NCBI GenBank assembly: GCA_016719605.1
Contig: JADJYW010000004.1
Span: 461,012-525,011, forward strand
DNA from: Lewinellaceae bacterium
GTDB lineage: Bacteria > Bacteroidota > Bacteroidia > Chitinophagales > Saprospiraceae
Direction of reading: 5' to 3'
DNA length: 64,000 nucleotides
The position numbers and the translations under genes were made by a program. Of this stretch, positions 1-11,662 are shown in pieces. Below the pieces are notes generated by a model, which saw nothing but the letters and a program-made list of their open reading frames with translations, was not told where the DNA came from and did not search any database. How positions within the stretch are numbered: the first letter of the stretch is position 1; each line of letters opens with the position of its first letter.

Positions 1-2550
1 ATCCAAACGACAGTTGGTCGCGTACTGTTCAACCAGGCTGTACCCCCGGGCGTACCCTATATCAACGAATTGCTCACCAAACGAAACCTCAAAGGGATCA
101 TCGGGGAGATTATTCAGCGTACCAACTTCAAACTGACCGCTGAATTCCTCGATGCCATCAAGGAACTGGGTTTTGGCTGGGCATTCAAAGCAGGGTTGTC
201 CTTCAACCTCGGCGACCTGATTATCCCGGAAATGAAAAAGACGGCGCTCGAGGCCGCTCAGTTAGAAGTGGACGAGGTGTGGGACAACTACAACATGGGT
301 CTTATCACCTACAACGAACGCTACAACCAGATCATTGACAAGTGGACGTATGCCGACAACCGGATCACCGACCGCCTCATGCAGGAGATCAGCCAGCACA
401 AGCAGGGCTTCAACTCCGTGTTCATGATGCTCGACTCCGGCGCCCGTGGTTCCAAACAACAGATTAAACAGCTCTGTGGCTTGCGCGGCCTGATGGCCAA
501 ACCACGGAAATCCGGTGACTCCGGTGGTGCTATTATCGAAAACCCGATTCTCTCGAACTTCCTCGAAGGCCTCTCGGTGCAAGAGTATTTCATCTCAACG
601 CACGGCGCCCGTAAAGGTCTGGCCGATACGGCACTCAAAACGGCCGATGCCGGTTACCTCACCCGCCGTTTGGTGGACGTGGCTCAGGACGTGGTGATCC
701 GGGAAGAAGACTGCAACACGTTGCGCGGTATTGACACAACAGCCCTCAAGGAAGGCGACAAAATTATTCAGCCGCTGTCCGAGCGTATCAAGGGCCGTTA
801 CAGCCTCTACGACATCTACCACCCGGAAACGGAGGCAATGATGATCCCGGCAGGCGAATACATTAGTGAAGTAGATGCCAAAGAAATAGACACTGCCGGC
901 GTGGAAACGGTAACGATCCGCTCCGTACTGACCTGCGAAAGCCGCCGCGGCGTGTGTGCCAAGTGCTACGGCAAAAACCTGGCCACGGGCCGTATCGCCG
1001 AAACCGGTGATGCCGTCGGTATCATCGCAGCGCAGTCCATCGGCGAACCGGGTACCCAGCTCACCCTGCGTACCTTCCACACGGGTGGTACTGCCATGAT
1101 CGGCAAAACAGAGAACGAAATCGTTACCCGAAACGCCGGCAAACTCGAGTTCGACTCGATCAAAACGGTTACCAGTGTCAACGCCGAAGGGCAAAATGTC
1201 GAGGTGGTCGTGTCGCGTATCGGTGAACTCCGTATCGTAGACCCCAAAACCGGTCGCGTGTTCTCGCAGAGCTACATTCCTTACGGTTCCTTCCTGTATG
1301 TGAAAGATGGTGAAGAAGTAGATAAAGGCGTGAAAATCTGTTCGTGGGACCCTTTCAACGCCACTATCGTGAGCGAATTCGCTGGTATTGTCAAGTACAA
1401 CAACCTCGACGAGGGCGGTACCTATCGTATGGAGCGCGACGACCAAACCGGCTTCTCCGAAAAGGTGGTCATCGAAAGCAAAACCAAACGCAAAATACCG
1501 ACCATCGCTATTGTGAATCCCAAAACCGGGGAGGAGTTGAAAAACTACACCATGCCGGTCGGGGCTTATATTTCGGTAGACGACGATGAAGAAGTGAAAA
1601 TTGGCCAGCAAATCGTGAAGATTCCCCGCAAACTGGGCAAAATCGCCGACATCACCGGCGGTCTGCCCCGGGTAACGGAACTCTTCGAAGCGCGTAACCC
1701 GTCGAACCCCGCCGTAGTGGCCGAAATTGACGGTATCATCACCTTTGGCGCCATCAAACGCGGCAACCGCGAATGCCTGATCGAAGCCAAGGATGGCCAA
1801 AAACGCAAGTACCTCATCCCGCTTGCCAAGCACATCCTGATGCAGGAAGGCGACTTTGTGCGCTCCGGTACGGCCCTCACGGAAGGCGCCATTTCGGTGA
1901 AAGATATTCTCGCAATCAAAGGGCCGTTCGCCGCGTCGTACTACTTGGTCAACGGTGTGCAGGAGGTTTATCGCTCACAGGGTATCAATATCAATGACAA
2001 GCACATTGAGGTCATCGTACGTCAAATGCTGCGCCGCCTCGATATTGTTGACCCGGGCGACACCCACTTCCTCACCGGAGAACCGGTTGAACGCAATGAG
2101 TTTATTGATTACAACGACAGTATCTACGACAAAAAATTCATCACAGACCCGGGCGAAAGTTCCAAACTGCGCGCCGGTATGCTGGTGACGCTGCGCCAGG
2201 TGCGTGAGGAAAATTCTTTCCTGAAACGCAACGACAAAAAGCAGGTCGAGTTCCGCGACGCCATGCCCGCAACCGCTTCTTCCATGCTGCACGGTATCAC
2301 CAAGGCATCGCTCGGTACCGAATCGTGGATTTCTGCCGCATCCTTCCAGGAAACAACCAAGGTGCTCAGCACGGCAGCTATTGCGGCCAAAAAGGACTAC
2401 CTCATGGGCCTCAAGGAAAATGTGATCGTGGGCAAAAAAATCCCTGCCGGTACCGGTATGCGTCAGTTCGACCGTATTCAGGTCACCGGTTCGGGCCGAC
2501 CCTTCCGCGACAACAACCGCGAAGCAGGTGTACTGGTAGACGAAGAATAG
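1..2550 (+). CDS. rpoC: RNA polymerase subunit beta' (partial, C-terminal part)
   Basis: This is the large catalytic subunit of RNA polymerase. The frame is open from base 1, so the N-terminal part, including the catalytic aspartates, lies outside the window; 849 residues are visible of a normal length near 1,400. The trigger-loop segment HGARKGLADTALKTA is near residue 200. The zinc-binding cluster CESRRGVCAKC is near residue 311, and it is followed by GIIAAQSIGEPGTQLTLRTF. The C-terminal segment ends normally at a TAG, followed 30 bases later by a strong terminator. No frame problems are seen. In this phylum rpoC normally follows rpoB and closes the operon, which fits the terminator here. 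Confidence 0.97.
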   Translation: MQTTVGRVLFNQAVPPGVPYINELLTKRNLKGIIGEIIQRTNFKLTAEFLDAIKELGFGWAFKAGLSFNLGDLIIPEMKKTALEAAQLEVDEVWDNYNMGLITYNERYNQIIDKWTYADNRITDRLMQEISQHKQGFNSVFMMLDSGARGSKQQIKQLCGLRGLMAKPRKSGDSGGAIIENPILSNFLEGLSVQEYFISTHGARKGLADTALKTADAGYLTRRLVDVAQDVVIREEDCNTLRGIDTTALKEGDKIIQPLSERIKGRYSLYDIYHPETEAMMIPAGEYISEVDAKEIDTAGVETVTIRSVLTCESRRGVCAKCYGKNLATGRIAETGDAVGIIAAQSIGEPGTQLTLRTFHTGGTAMIGKTENEIVTRNAGKLEFDSIKTVTSVNAEGQNVEVVVSRIGELRIVDPKTGRVFSQSYIPYGSFLYVKDGEEVDKGVKICSWDPFNATIVSEFAGIVKYNNLDEGGTYRMERDDQTGFSEKVVIESKTKRKIPTIAIVNPKTGEELKNYTMPVGAYISVDDDEEVKIGQQIVKIPRKLGKIADITGGLPRVTELFEARNPSNPAVVAEIDGIITFGAIKRGNRECLIEAKDGQKRKYLIPLAKHILMQEGDFVRSGTALTEGAISVKDILAIKGPFAASYYLVNGVQEVYRSQGININDKHIEVIVRQMLRRLDIVDPGDTHFLTGEPVERNEFIDYNDSIYDKKFITDPGESSKLRAGMLVTLRQVREENSFLKRNDKKQVEFRDAMPATASSMLHGITKASLGTESWISAASFQETTKVLSTAAIAAKKDYLMGLKENVIVGKKIPAGTGMRQFDRIQVTGSGRPFRDNNREAGVLVDEE

Positions 2551-2583
2551 ACTTATCTGCGATTTACGACTTTCAAATAGACG

Positions 2584-2622
2584 CGCCGCCGTTCCCGATC
2601 CCGGGGACGGCGGCGTTTTTTT
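2584..2622 (+). terminator. Intrinsic terminator after rpoC
   Basis: A GC-rich hairpin (CGCCGCCGTTCCC pairing with GGGGACGGCGGCG, one wobble pair, short loop) is followed directly by seven T. It sits about 30 bases after the rpoC stop and just before the end of the convergent DUF5686 gene. Confidence 0.9.
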
Positions 2623-2657
2623 ACAAAAATGACTACCCCGCAAGTGCGTCCCGTATC

Positions 2658-5161
2658 TCACAACATCAACCGCAGCGTCGCCCGCACGGTAAAATTTTCC
2701 CGCCAGTTGTCCGTCTCCAGCCCGCCCCAGCGGTAGAAAACTGCTCCGCCCACGCCGATATGCCCTATGTTGATGTAGTTGAACCGCAGGAGATTGTCCA
2801 ATTGCACACCCGATTCCAGCAGGGTGTTGGATGCCGTGCGAAAGCCCAGATCGTGGTGGAGTTCGGGGCGGCGCAGGTCGCCCCAGGCGGCATTTTGCAA
2901 CAAGGTCAGGTAGGGCGCCGAGTATTTGGAGCGGTAAAAACAGGGCCGATCTCCTGGGCAAAATAAAAATTGACAAAGCGGTCGGCCAAAAACGCCGTAT
3001 CCGGCAACGATTGAAAGGTATTGGGCAGCACAAAGAGATTCAGACCCCAACCGTCCCGTCGGCCCGTCTGGTTGAGGGTGTACAGTTTGGCTAATGGCGC
3101 GTCGGCAGAAGCAATACCGGCTTCCACACGCCAGCGCGAGCGCCCCAGTCGTCCGAGAAAAAAAGCATGGTACACGGCGGCTGTCCAGCGTTCGTAGTTG
3201 TACTCCCCTTGCCACAAGCCGCGCCACCCCCGGGTGTAAGCCAGTTCCACCACGGGCAGGCGTTGCGTGGAACCTATATCATTGGCAAGGAACGTCCGTG
3301 GACGCTCTCCGTGCGCAAAGCGCAGGAAAAGCGTCGCTTCGGTGAACCGGAATTGATCCGCAAAACCCGAATCATCGGTGCCGTACCGGTACGCATACCC
3401 GGGTCGCAGTTCCTGCTTTCTAAAAATGCCCTCTGCAGAAAAAAAGCGCCCCAGCCGACTGCCAACCGAAGCAGCAAATTCGTCGGTGCGGTCCATCCGC
3501 CGGGCATACAGACTGCGGTCGAACAGTGCCGGCGCCGAAATTTCGTACGGGGCGCCTGGTTCCAGCAAATCGCGCCGCCAACTGATGCGCAGCTGCGTTT
3601 GCCGCGAACGCATGATGCGCCAGAGCGCATAGCCGCCGTACTTCCAGCCCTTGTCCCGAAAACCATAACCCAGATTGGCTCCGACCTCCAACCGGCGGTG
3701 GGGTAGCAGGGGCCGCGCTTGCCCAGTACTCAGGCCAAGCCCGAGCCGGGTGCCCTCGTATTCATTGAATTTAAGTAAATTACGCAAGTCGAGGCTGACG
3801 AACGAGCCTCCAATGGGTAACCTTCCCGTAGTTAAAAAACCGGTCAGGTCGGCCGTGTTATCGAATTTCTCCGATTTCCCGATACTGTCGAGCCAGACAT
3901 AAGTGCGGGATTCTTTGTCGTTCAGCGGGGCCAAACCGCGCCAGCGCATCCAGGCGGAATCCGAGCGGCTGTTGGCCTCCGGCAACAGGATCACGGGCAT
4001 CTCCGGATTCATATCGCGCAAGCGTACGGGCGCACCTAACCGCACATCGGTGATGTAACTGCGTCCACTCCCGCGCATGCCTACAAAAGGGGCAGGGTAT
4101 TTTTTTATTTCCAGTTCAAAATTCAATTGAGCCGGGAACCACTGGACGGTGTCTGCCCGCCCCAGGCCCCCATCCACCATCTGATACGCCTGCTCGATCT
4201 TGAGGTGCAGGTTGCCCGGATTGGCGGGCTGGGCGCGTACATTTTGCGTAGCCCAGCCGCGGGAGTGCAGGTGCAACACGCCCTCGAGCGCCTCGAATAC
4301 CTTGCCCTTGCGCGGGTGAAATGAAATGACCCAAACGGTGTCGGGGCCGGTGTAAAGCGTGTCTTCTATGTGAAAAAAATAGAGATTGGGACTGCCCGGA
4401 CTGATGGGGTTGACGAAATTTTTATCCAGAATGGTCAGGTGATCGCCGTAAAAGGAGAACGGTTGCACCATGTTGGACAAGGCCACAATGCCGGCGTTCT
4501 GGAAGCCGGCCACGCGGTTGAGCAGCACATTTTCCTGCACCATGTCCGGAAACAGAAAGGAACGTTCGGTGACGCTTTCCATCAGAAAAACGTGCCGATC
4601 GCGGGTATTCCGTTCCATCTTGTCAAAACGCGTCCAGGCATCCCGTACACTCTCCCGGGAAGTGTCTTTCCCGGCGTACTCCTGCTCGAATATCGCGCGG
4701 TTGGGTACCATATCGAACAGCACTTTGTTGTAGGTAGTGCAGGTGTAGGACTTGTGCAGGTCGGGGTTGTTGCGCCGCCGGTTGGCGATGGCCTTGCGGA
4801 TCAGGATGTCGGCGGGGTTTTCGCCGGCGCGGACAACAGCCTCGGGCAGGGCAAGTTCGGTGGGTTTCAGCACGATGACAAGCAGTTTTTCGGACGTTTT
4901 TTGCCAAAATTCCGCCTCCACCACCCGCGTCTCGTAGCCGACATACCGAAAGCCAAGCCTGCGAACCGCCACGTCTGCGCCGATGGAAAACCGCCCCTCG
5001 ATATCGGTGAGCACACCCTTCCCGGGTTCATTGTTGAGCAGCACGGTCACGAAGGCCAATGGCGTACCTTGCGGGTCGGTGACGATTCCCTGGAGTGGTT
5101 TTTGGGTGAAACCCGCTGTGGCGAACAGGCAGAAGAGCGAGAAGAGTATGGATATGCGCAT
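2658..5161 (-). CDS. DUF5686/carboxypeptidase-regulatory-like outer-membrane protein (one frameshift)
   Basis: Large secreted or outer-membrane protein of a Bacteroidota family that couples an N-terminal carboxypeptidase-regulatory-like beta-sandwich (GIVTDPQGTPLAFVTVLL, about residues 24-105) to a long DUF5686 region rich in aromatic, barrel-like strands. The ATG at 5161 is chosen because it opens a clear signal peptide (MRISILFSLFCLFATAGFTQ); the frame upstream only translates repeat DNA. Near 2936-2940 a run of five A (five T on the coding strand) shifts the frame. Adding one T restores GPVFYRSKYSAPYL and carries the protein to a stop at 2658, where the end ENFTVRATLRL looks like a final barrel strand. 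The molecular function of the family is not known to me. It is convergent with rpoC. Confidence 0.8.
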
Positions 5162-5162
5162 A

Positions 5163-5236
5163 CGTTTAAGGGTTAGAAGGTTACTGGTTGGAGGGTTACG
5201 GGTTAAAAGGTTACTGATTGGAGGGTTACGGGTTGG
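5163..5236. repeat. GGTTAGAAGG-type tandem repeat, 30-bp unit
   Basis: Two near-identical 30-base units start at 5171 and 5201 (GGTTAGAAGGTTACTGGTTG, then GAGGGTTACG) with partial copies on both sides. They lie directly upstream of the DUF5686 start. The same GGTTnGAAGG motif recurs at 10764-10883, 14455-14530 and 14692-14737. Confidence 0.8.
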
Positions 5237-5399
5237 CAAGCCACCCTTCCCGTTGCTGCTGGAGGTATGTTTTTTTGGATGTTATCGTACCAAAACGAAT
5301 TCCCTTATTCCCCACAACCCGGCGCTGCCCTACATTCGCCTGTTTTTATGTACAAACCAGTTTTCGCTCATAATTTATCGCTTCTTCTTCTTGCCTGTT

Positions 5400-8300
5400 A
5401 TGCTCAAACATCTCCTTTGCTGCTTGCTGCTGGCGCAAACTTGCGCACTTTTTTCCCAAAATATCTGGACTGATATTGCTGAAAAAGCCATTCCGGTGCC
5501 CCAAAAAGCCGTGCGCCAAATCGTGCCCCGGGCATATCGCACTGTTCGGCTTGACCTGAACCAAATACAACCCCTGTTGGTTGCCGCGCCGGTACGTTTC
5601 AGGCCTGCAGATGGCTCAGAACAGGAAATTGTGCTCACACTCCCCTTGCCCGACGGCACCTGGAGCCGCTTCCGCATCGCCGAATCACCCGTGATGGCTC
5701 CGGCCTTGCAGGCCAAATATCCCGAAATCCGCTGCTACACCGGCACGGGCATAGACGACCCCACCGCCTCGCTCAAATGCGACCTCACGCCGCAAGGTTT
5801 CCATGGCATGATTCGCTCGGCACGCTACGGCTCCGTTTTTATTGATCCATACCGGCAAGGCGACCGCGAGCACTGCATTGTTTACCGGAAACAGGACCTC
5901 GACCCGAAAGAACCTTTTTCCTGTATGCCCGACCCCGAAACGGTGCAGGCAGACGCAATCAAAAACGATGTGCCGGAACTCGCAGGCGACTGCACCTTCC
6001 GCCGCTACCGACTGGCGCTGGCCTGCACCGGCGAATATGCTACCTTCCACGGCGGCACCAAACCGCTGGTACTGGCCGCCATGAATACCACCATGAACCG
6101 CGTGAACGGCATCTATGAACGCGACCTCGCCGTCACCATGGAAATCATCGCCAATAATGACACGCTCATTTTCCTCGATCCGGTCGCCGACGGCTACTCC
6201 AACGGAAACGGTTCCTCCATGCTCGGACAAAACCAAACCAAGTGCAGCACCATTATCGGATCGGCCAACTACGACATCGGGCATGTATTCAGTACGGGTG
6301 GCGGCGGCATTGCCGGTGTCGGAGTGGTGTGCAACAACGCCACCAAAGCCCGTGGCGTTACGGGCCGCACCACACCTGTCGGCGATCCGTTTGATGTAGA
6401 CTATGTGGCCCACGAAATGGGGCACCAGTTCAGCGGCAACCACACCCAAAACAATTCCTGCGGCCGCAACCCCAATACCGCAATGGAACCTGGCAGCGCC
6501 TCCACCATCATGGGCTACGCCGGTATTTGTGCGCCGAATATCCAGGCCAACAGCGATCCCTATTTCCACGCAGTCAACCTGCAGGAAATGAATAACTACA
6601 TCACCACCGGACCGGGCAACGTCTGCCCGGTCAAAACCAATATCGCCAATAATGCCCCGACCGTGGACGCCGGCCCCGACCACATCATCCCGCGCGCCAC
6701 ACCCTTCGCGCTCACTGCCACCGCCGCCGATGCCGACGGCGACCCGCTCACCTACTGCTGGGAGCAAATGAACAACCAAACGGCTACCATGCCGCCGCTG
6801 GCTACCAACACCATGGGGCCGATGTTCCGCTCCCGCAATCCCGCTCCCGATCCCACGCGCTACTTCCCGCGTTTGCAGGATTTGGTGAACAATGCCAACC
6901 CAACCTGGGAGCGGCTGCCCGCGGTGGCGCGTAATCTCAACTTCCGCGTGACCGTGCGCGACAACAACCCCGAGGGCGGCTGCACCGGCGAAGACAACCT
7001 CGTGCTGACCGTAGCCGATTCCACCGGGCCGTTTGTAGTCACGGAACCCAACACGACGCAAACCTGGTATGTCGGCGAAACCAAAACCGTTACCTGGGAT
7101 GTGGCCAACACCGACGCCAATCCGGTCAACTGTACCCAGGTGCGTATCCTGCTTTCCACCGACGGCGGTTTTACCTACCCGTTTGTGCTGGCGGATACCG
7201 TGCCCAACACCGGCTCGGCCAACGTGGAAGTACCCAATGAACTTTCCGCCACCTGTCGCGTCATGGTGCTGGCTCTCGGCAACGTTTTTTTCGATATTTC
7301 CGACCAAAACTTCCGCATCGAAATCCCGCTCGTTCCCACCTTTTTTCTCAACATTTCCACAGCGGCCTCCGTGCAATTGTGCACCGGCGACATGCTGAAT
7401 TTTACCGCAGAAATCGTCAGTTCGGCGGGTTTTACAGCACCGGTGAACCTGGCGGTACAGGGAGCGCCCGCCAACGCTGCCGTTTCCATCAATCCCAACC
7501 CCGTCGTGCCGGACAACAGCGCCGAAATCGAAATTTCCAACCTCGACCAGCCCGGCGTGTACACCATCGTGATCACTGCCGAAAGCGATACCATTGTCCG
7601 CGTCCGTACCATTGACCTGACGGTGGTCGCAGGCACCCCCGACACACCCGCACTGCTTGACCCGGCGGACGGCGCTTCGAACATCGTGCAAACCCCAACA
7701 CTCACCTGGACGGCTGTGCCCGAGTGCGCTGAACTACCAGCCTACAGGTGGCCGCCAACCCGTCATTCGAAGCCGGTGCCATAGTGCTCGATCAAACGAC
7801 TGCCACGTCCACCGCTACGGTGTTCGGCCTGGACACCGCCACCGTTTACTATTGGCGCGTTCGGGTGGAAAACGCCTGTGGCCAAAGCAATTTTTCTCCT
7901 GTTTTTGCCTTTCAGACCGGACAACCCGAGTGTGATTTTGCGTTCAGCAGCACCGATGTGCCGGTGGATATTTCCGACACCAGCGCCTCGGTCGTGGTAT
8001 CCGGTCTGGATGTGCCGGACGACCGTTTTGTCGCCGATGTGCGTGTCAGCCTGCAAATAGACCACAGCTGGGTTGGCGACATTGTCGCTCGGTTGATCGC
8101 GCCCGACGGCTCGGCTGCCGTGCTGTTCGACCAGCCCGGATACCCGGCGCTCAGCAGCGGCTGCAATGGCGAAAATCTGGAACTTCAGTTTGATGACGCG
8201 GCGACACTGACTGCGGCGGACCTGGAAAGTACCTGCGACGATATGCCTGCCATTAGCGGCGTCTTCCAGCCCATAGAGTCGCTCAGCCGCTTCAAGAATG

Positions 8301-10762
8301 CCAATGCCAAAGGGGGCTGGAAACTTGAAGTGACCGATAATTTCCCTGAAGACGGGGGAATGATCACGGATTGGGGCCTGACATTTTGCTTTTTGAAAGC
8401 CGTGCCGCCGGTGGAGGTTTTAGTCAACAACCCGCTCACCCTCGCCTCCGGCAGCACCAAAAACCTCGGCCTTGGCAATCTGGTTCTCAGCATTTTCAGC
8501 GGAAATGCAACGGATGGCGTGTTTACCCTGCTCAGCCTGCCCGAGCACGGCGACCTGCTCCTCAACGGCGCCCCGCTCGGCATTGGCGGTACATTCACCC
8601 AGGCCGACATCCTCGCGGATGCGGTGGCATACACCAACAACAACGACGGCGCTACGGCCGATGCTTTCCTGTTTGATGCCCTGGATGCCGGAACAGGCGG
8701 CTGGATGCACGCGCAGACATTCGACATTATCGTGGTGCAAAATGATCTGATCGCTACCGCCGATATTACCCAGCCGCTCTTGTGCCGCGATGCTGCTACC
8801 GCCCAAATCACGGCCACAATCACGGGCGGAACGCCGCCGCTCACCTACAGCCTGAACGGCGGAACGGCGCAATTTTCCAACGTGTTCGACAACTTGCCTG
8901 CCGGAATCTATTCGGTGGTGGTGACCGATGATTTTGGTTTTACTGCGGAAACAAACCCCGTGGTGGTAGACAACCCGGCGGCAATTGTGCCCACAGCCAC
9001 CACCGCCAATGACGACATTTCCGTGCTGGCCACCGGCGGTACGCCGCCGTATGAATACAGCCTCGACGGCGCTATTTTTCAGCCCGAACCGCTTTTTGAA
9101 AACCTGCCCAACGGCGACTACACCGTGACCGTGCGCGATGCCAATGGCTGCACCGGTACCGCTATGGCGACCGTATATGTGGGGCCGTTGCTGGTGCAAC
9201 AAATCAGTACGAGTGCAGTTTCGTGCCACGGCGCCGCAGACGGCGCCCTGGAGGTGACGGTTGGCGGCGGCGTTGCGCCGTACCAGTACAGCCTCGACGG
9301 GGTTGATTTTCAGGACAGCGCCCTGTTCGCCGGTTTGCCCGCAGGGCAATACACCGTGACCGTGCTGGACGACTCGGGCAATACGACCACCGAAACGGCT
9401 ACTGTAAGTCAACCGCCGGTTATCGAACTGGATGTTGTGGTCAATCTGAACACCATCACCGCCGGCGGCATGGGCGGTACCGGCGTGCTGGAGTACAGTC
9501 TGGATGGGCAGAACTTCCAGGCGGACAACACGTTTGGCGGGTTGGCCAACGGCGACTACACCGTGACTGTGCGCGATGCCAACGGCTGCCTGGCCAAGGT
9601 AACTGCCATGGTAGCCGTGCCGCCGCTGGTCATCATCGGCCTGACCATCGCCGGCGAAATCCGCTGTGCCGGCGAAACCGTGTCGGTACTGGTATCCGCC
9701 GGCGGCGGCGTGCCGCCCTATATATTCAGTTTGGACGGCGGCGCGTACCAAACGGACAGTCTTTTTGAACATGTCGGCGGGGGTGCGCATGCCATCTCGG
9801 TGCGCGACGCGGCTGGTACTGTCCTCTCCACCCAGCCCTTTGTGTTCACCGAACCCGACCCGATCAGTGCATCGGCGGCCGTACTCGGCCAGGGCGTTAC
9901 GATCACGGCTACGGGCGGAACGCCGCCCTACCAGTATGGCATAGGTGGCGGGGTGCCGCAGGACAACGGCGTTTTTCCGGATTTGGACAACGGCGCCTAT
10001 GCGGTGACGGTTACGGATGCCAATGGCTGCACGGGTGTGGTTGCATTTGAGGTGAATTACATCCCGCTGTCGGTGGGCGTAACGGGCACAAATCCGGATT
10101 GTGCCGGTGGTTTTGACGGTTCGTTGTTGCTGGAAATTTTCGGCGGTACGGCGCCGTACGACTGTAGTTTGAACAATGGACCGTGCGTACTCTCCGATTT
10201 GCCGGCAGGCATATACACGATAGTCATCACGGATGGGCTTGGGGCAACGGTGGAAACCACGATGGTACTCACCGATCCGCCCGCGCTGCAAATCACGGCC
10301 ACCGCTACCGACAACATAATTACTGCGACGGCCTCGGGTGGCACAGGCGCCCTGGAATACAGTCTCGACGGGGGCAATTACCAAACCTCGCCGGTATTTT
10401 TGGATTTGCCGAATGGCGCCTACAGCGTGTTTGTGCAAGATGCCAACGGCTGCATAGCGGAGTCTGAAATGGTGTTGGTGGACTACGTCGGCACGGTATC
10501 CCTGGAGCGGGCATGGGGCCTGGTGGTACAGCCCAATCCCGGCGCCGGGCATTTCCTGTTGACCCTGCGCCATGCACCGGCCGGCGCCCTGCGGACGGAT
10601 GTATTCGATGCCGGCGGCCGCCTGTTGTTCCAGCAAAAACACGAATCAAACGGCCCGCAATTCTCTACCACTCTCGACCTGACGGGTTTGCCGTCCGGCG
10701 TGTACAACCTGCGTATCGTGAGTGGCAGAGACGTAGGCGCGGTACGTTTGGTAGTTAAATAG
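5400..10762 (+). CDS. Secreted reprolysin-like metalloprotease with P-domain, SprB repeats and T9SS sorting domain (one frameshift)
   Basis: Predicted surface or secreted zinc protease of about 1,788 residues. Domains in order: signal peptide (MLKHLLCCLLLAQTCALFSQ); metzincin-type catalytic domain with zinc motif HEMGHQFSGNH and a Met-turn IMGYAG; Ig-like and fibronectin-like segments; a proprotein-convertase P-type domain (near 7920-8390, with DHSWVGDIVARLIAPDG); a cadherin/CSPG-like repeat (8410-8730); eight SprB-type repeats (about 8755-10494, recurring YSLDG...F..L.NG.YTVTV.D); and a type A T9SS C-terminal domain starting VVQPNPGAGHF. Near 7726-7735 one base is gained or lost: TLTWTAVPECA ends in one frame and TSLQVAANPSFEAG resumes in another. 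Both halves belong to one gene because the interrupted repeat is completed across the junction. SprB-type repeats in known proteins serve in gliding adhesins. Confidence 0.85.
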
Positions 10763-10763
10763 A

Positions 10764-10883
10764 GGGTTGGAAGGTTGGAAGGTTAGAAGGTTGGAAGGTT
10801 GCTGGTTCAGTTGAGCAACCTTCCAACCTTCCAACCTTCCAACCTTCTAACCTTCTAACCTTCCAACCTTCTAACCTTCCAAC
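10764..10883. repeat. GGTTGGAAGG palindromic repeat array
   Basis: Direct 10-base units (GGTTGGAA/GGTTAGAA) on one side and their reverse complement (CCTTCCAACC) on the other form a long imperfect hairpin around the loop near 10805-10813. It fills the gap between the protease gene and tcdA, reaching the tcdA start codon. Confidence 0.85.
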
Positions 10884-10884
10884 T

Positions 10885-11616
10885 ATGTCCAACCCGGCGA
10901 CTCCCCACTGGCTCCAGCGCACCGAACTACTTATCGGCCCTGAGGCGCTGGAAAAACTCCGAAACCTGCATGTACTGGTGATTGGTCTTGGCGGCGTGGG
11001 CAGCTATGCCGCCGAGTTTTTGGCCCGGGCCGGAGTTGGTAAAATGACCATCGTGGACGGCGACACCGTGGACCTCACCAACACCAACCGCCAGTTGCCT
11101 GCGCTGCACAGCACCGTCGGACAATCCAAGGCCGGTATCATGGCCGCGCGTATGCGGGACATCAATCCCGACCTCGATCTCACCGTGCAGGATACCTTTC
11201 TCGGCCCGGAAATTGTAAAAAAACTGGTGTTCCAACAGTACGATTATGTGTTCGACTGCATTGACTCCGTGCAGCCCAAACAGTACGTCATTGTCGCCTG
11301 CAAACAACAAGGCGTACGTATTGTGAGCAGCATGGGCGCCGGCGGTCGCGTGGACCCTTCCAAGGTTCAGGTGGCGGATATTTCCGAAACATTCAACTGC
11401 CCATTCGCCCAACAGGTGCGCAAGGGTCTCAAGCGCAAGGGTGTGCGCCGCGACGTTACGGTCGTTTTTTCCTCCGAACTTGTGGAGCGCGAAACCTGCA
11501 TGATGACTGACGGCAGCAAGTATAAAAAATCATTTTACGGTACCATTTCGTACATCCCGGCGCTGTTCGGACTGCACATGGCGAGCGTAGTAGTGCGCGA
11601 TGTGGTAGGGAAATAG
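10885..11616 (+). CDS. tcdA: tRNA threonylcarbamoyladenosine dehydratase (TcdA/CsdL, ThiF-E1 fold)
   Basis: 243 residues, normal for the family. It catalyses the ATP-dependent cyclisation of t6A37 to ct6A37 in tRNAs reading ANN codons. The ThiF/MoeB-type Rossmann motif GLGGVGSYAAEFLARAG is at residues 36-52, followed by the adenylation-site segment VDLTNTNRQLPAL. The C-terminal part (ERETCMMTDGSKYKKSFYG, then IPALFGLHMAS) matches TcdA rather than MoeB or ThiF, and there is no MoeB-like Cys-pair zinc domain. The ATG at 10885 lies directly after a repeat array, so its promoter may be inside or before that array. Confidence 0.9.
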   Translation: MSNPATPHWLQRTELLIGPEALEKLRNLHVLVIGLGGVGSYAAEFLARAGVGKMTIVDGDTVDLTNTNRQLPALHSTVGQSKAGIMAARMRDINPDLDLTVQDTFLGPEIVKKLVFQQYDYVFDCIDSVQPKQYVIVACKQQGVRIVSSMGAGGRVDPSKVQVADISETFNCPFAQQVRKGLKRKGVRRDVTVVFSSELVERETCMMTDGSKYKKSFYGTISYIPALFGLHMASVVVRDVVGK

Positions 11617-11662
11617 CCGGCGCGGCAACACATTCTCTTCAAATTTTTAAACAGCATGCGAT

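Noticed and set aside
595..1833. Long minus-strand open frame opposite rpoC
   Set aside because: Shadow of the rpoC coding frame: composition-driven, no recognisable domain. The same applies to the long antisense frames opposite the metalloprotease (5685-7691, 8420-10642) and opposite the other T9SS cargo genes.
2936..2940. Programmed ribosomal frameshift in the DUF5686 gene
   Set aside because: The same one-base pattern hits several unrelated genes with no common slippery heptamer or downstream structure; consensus error is simpler.
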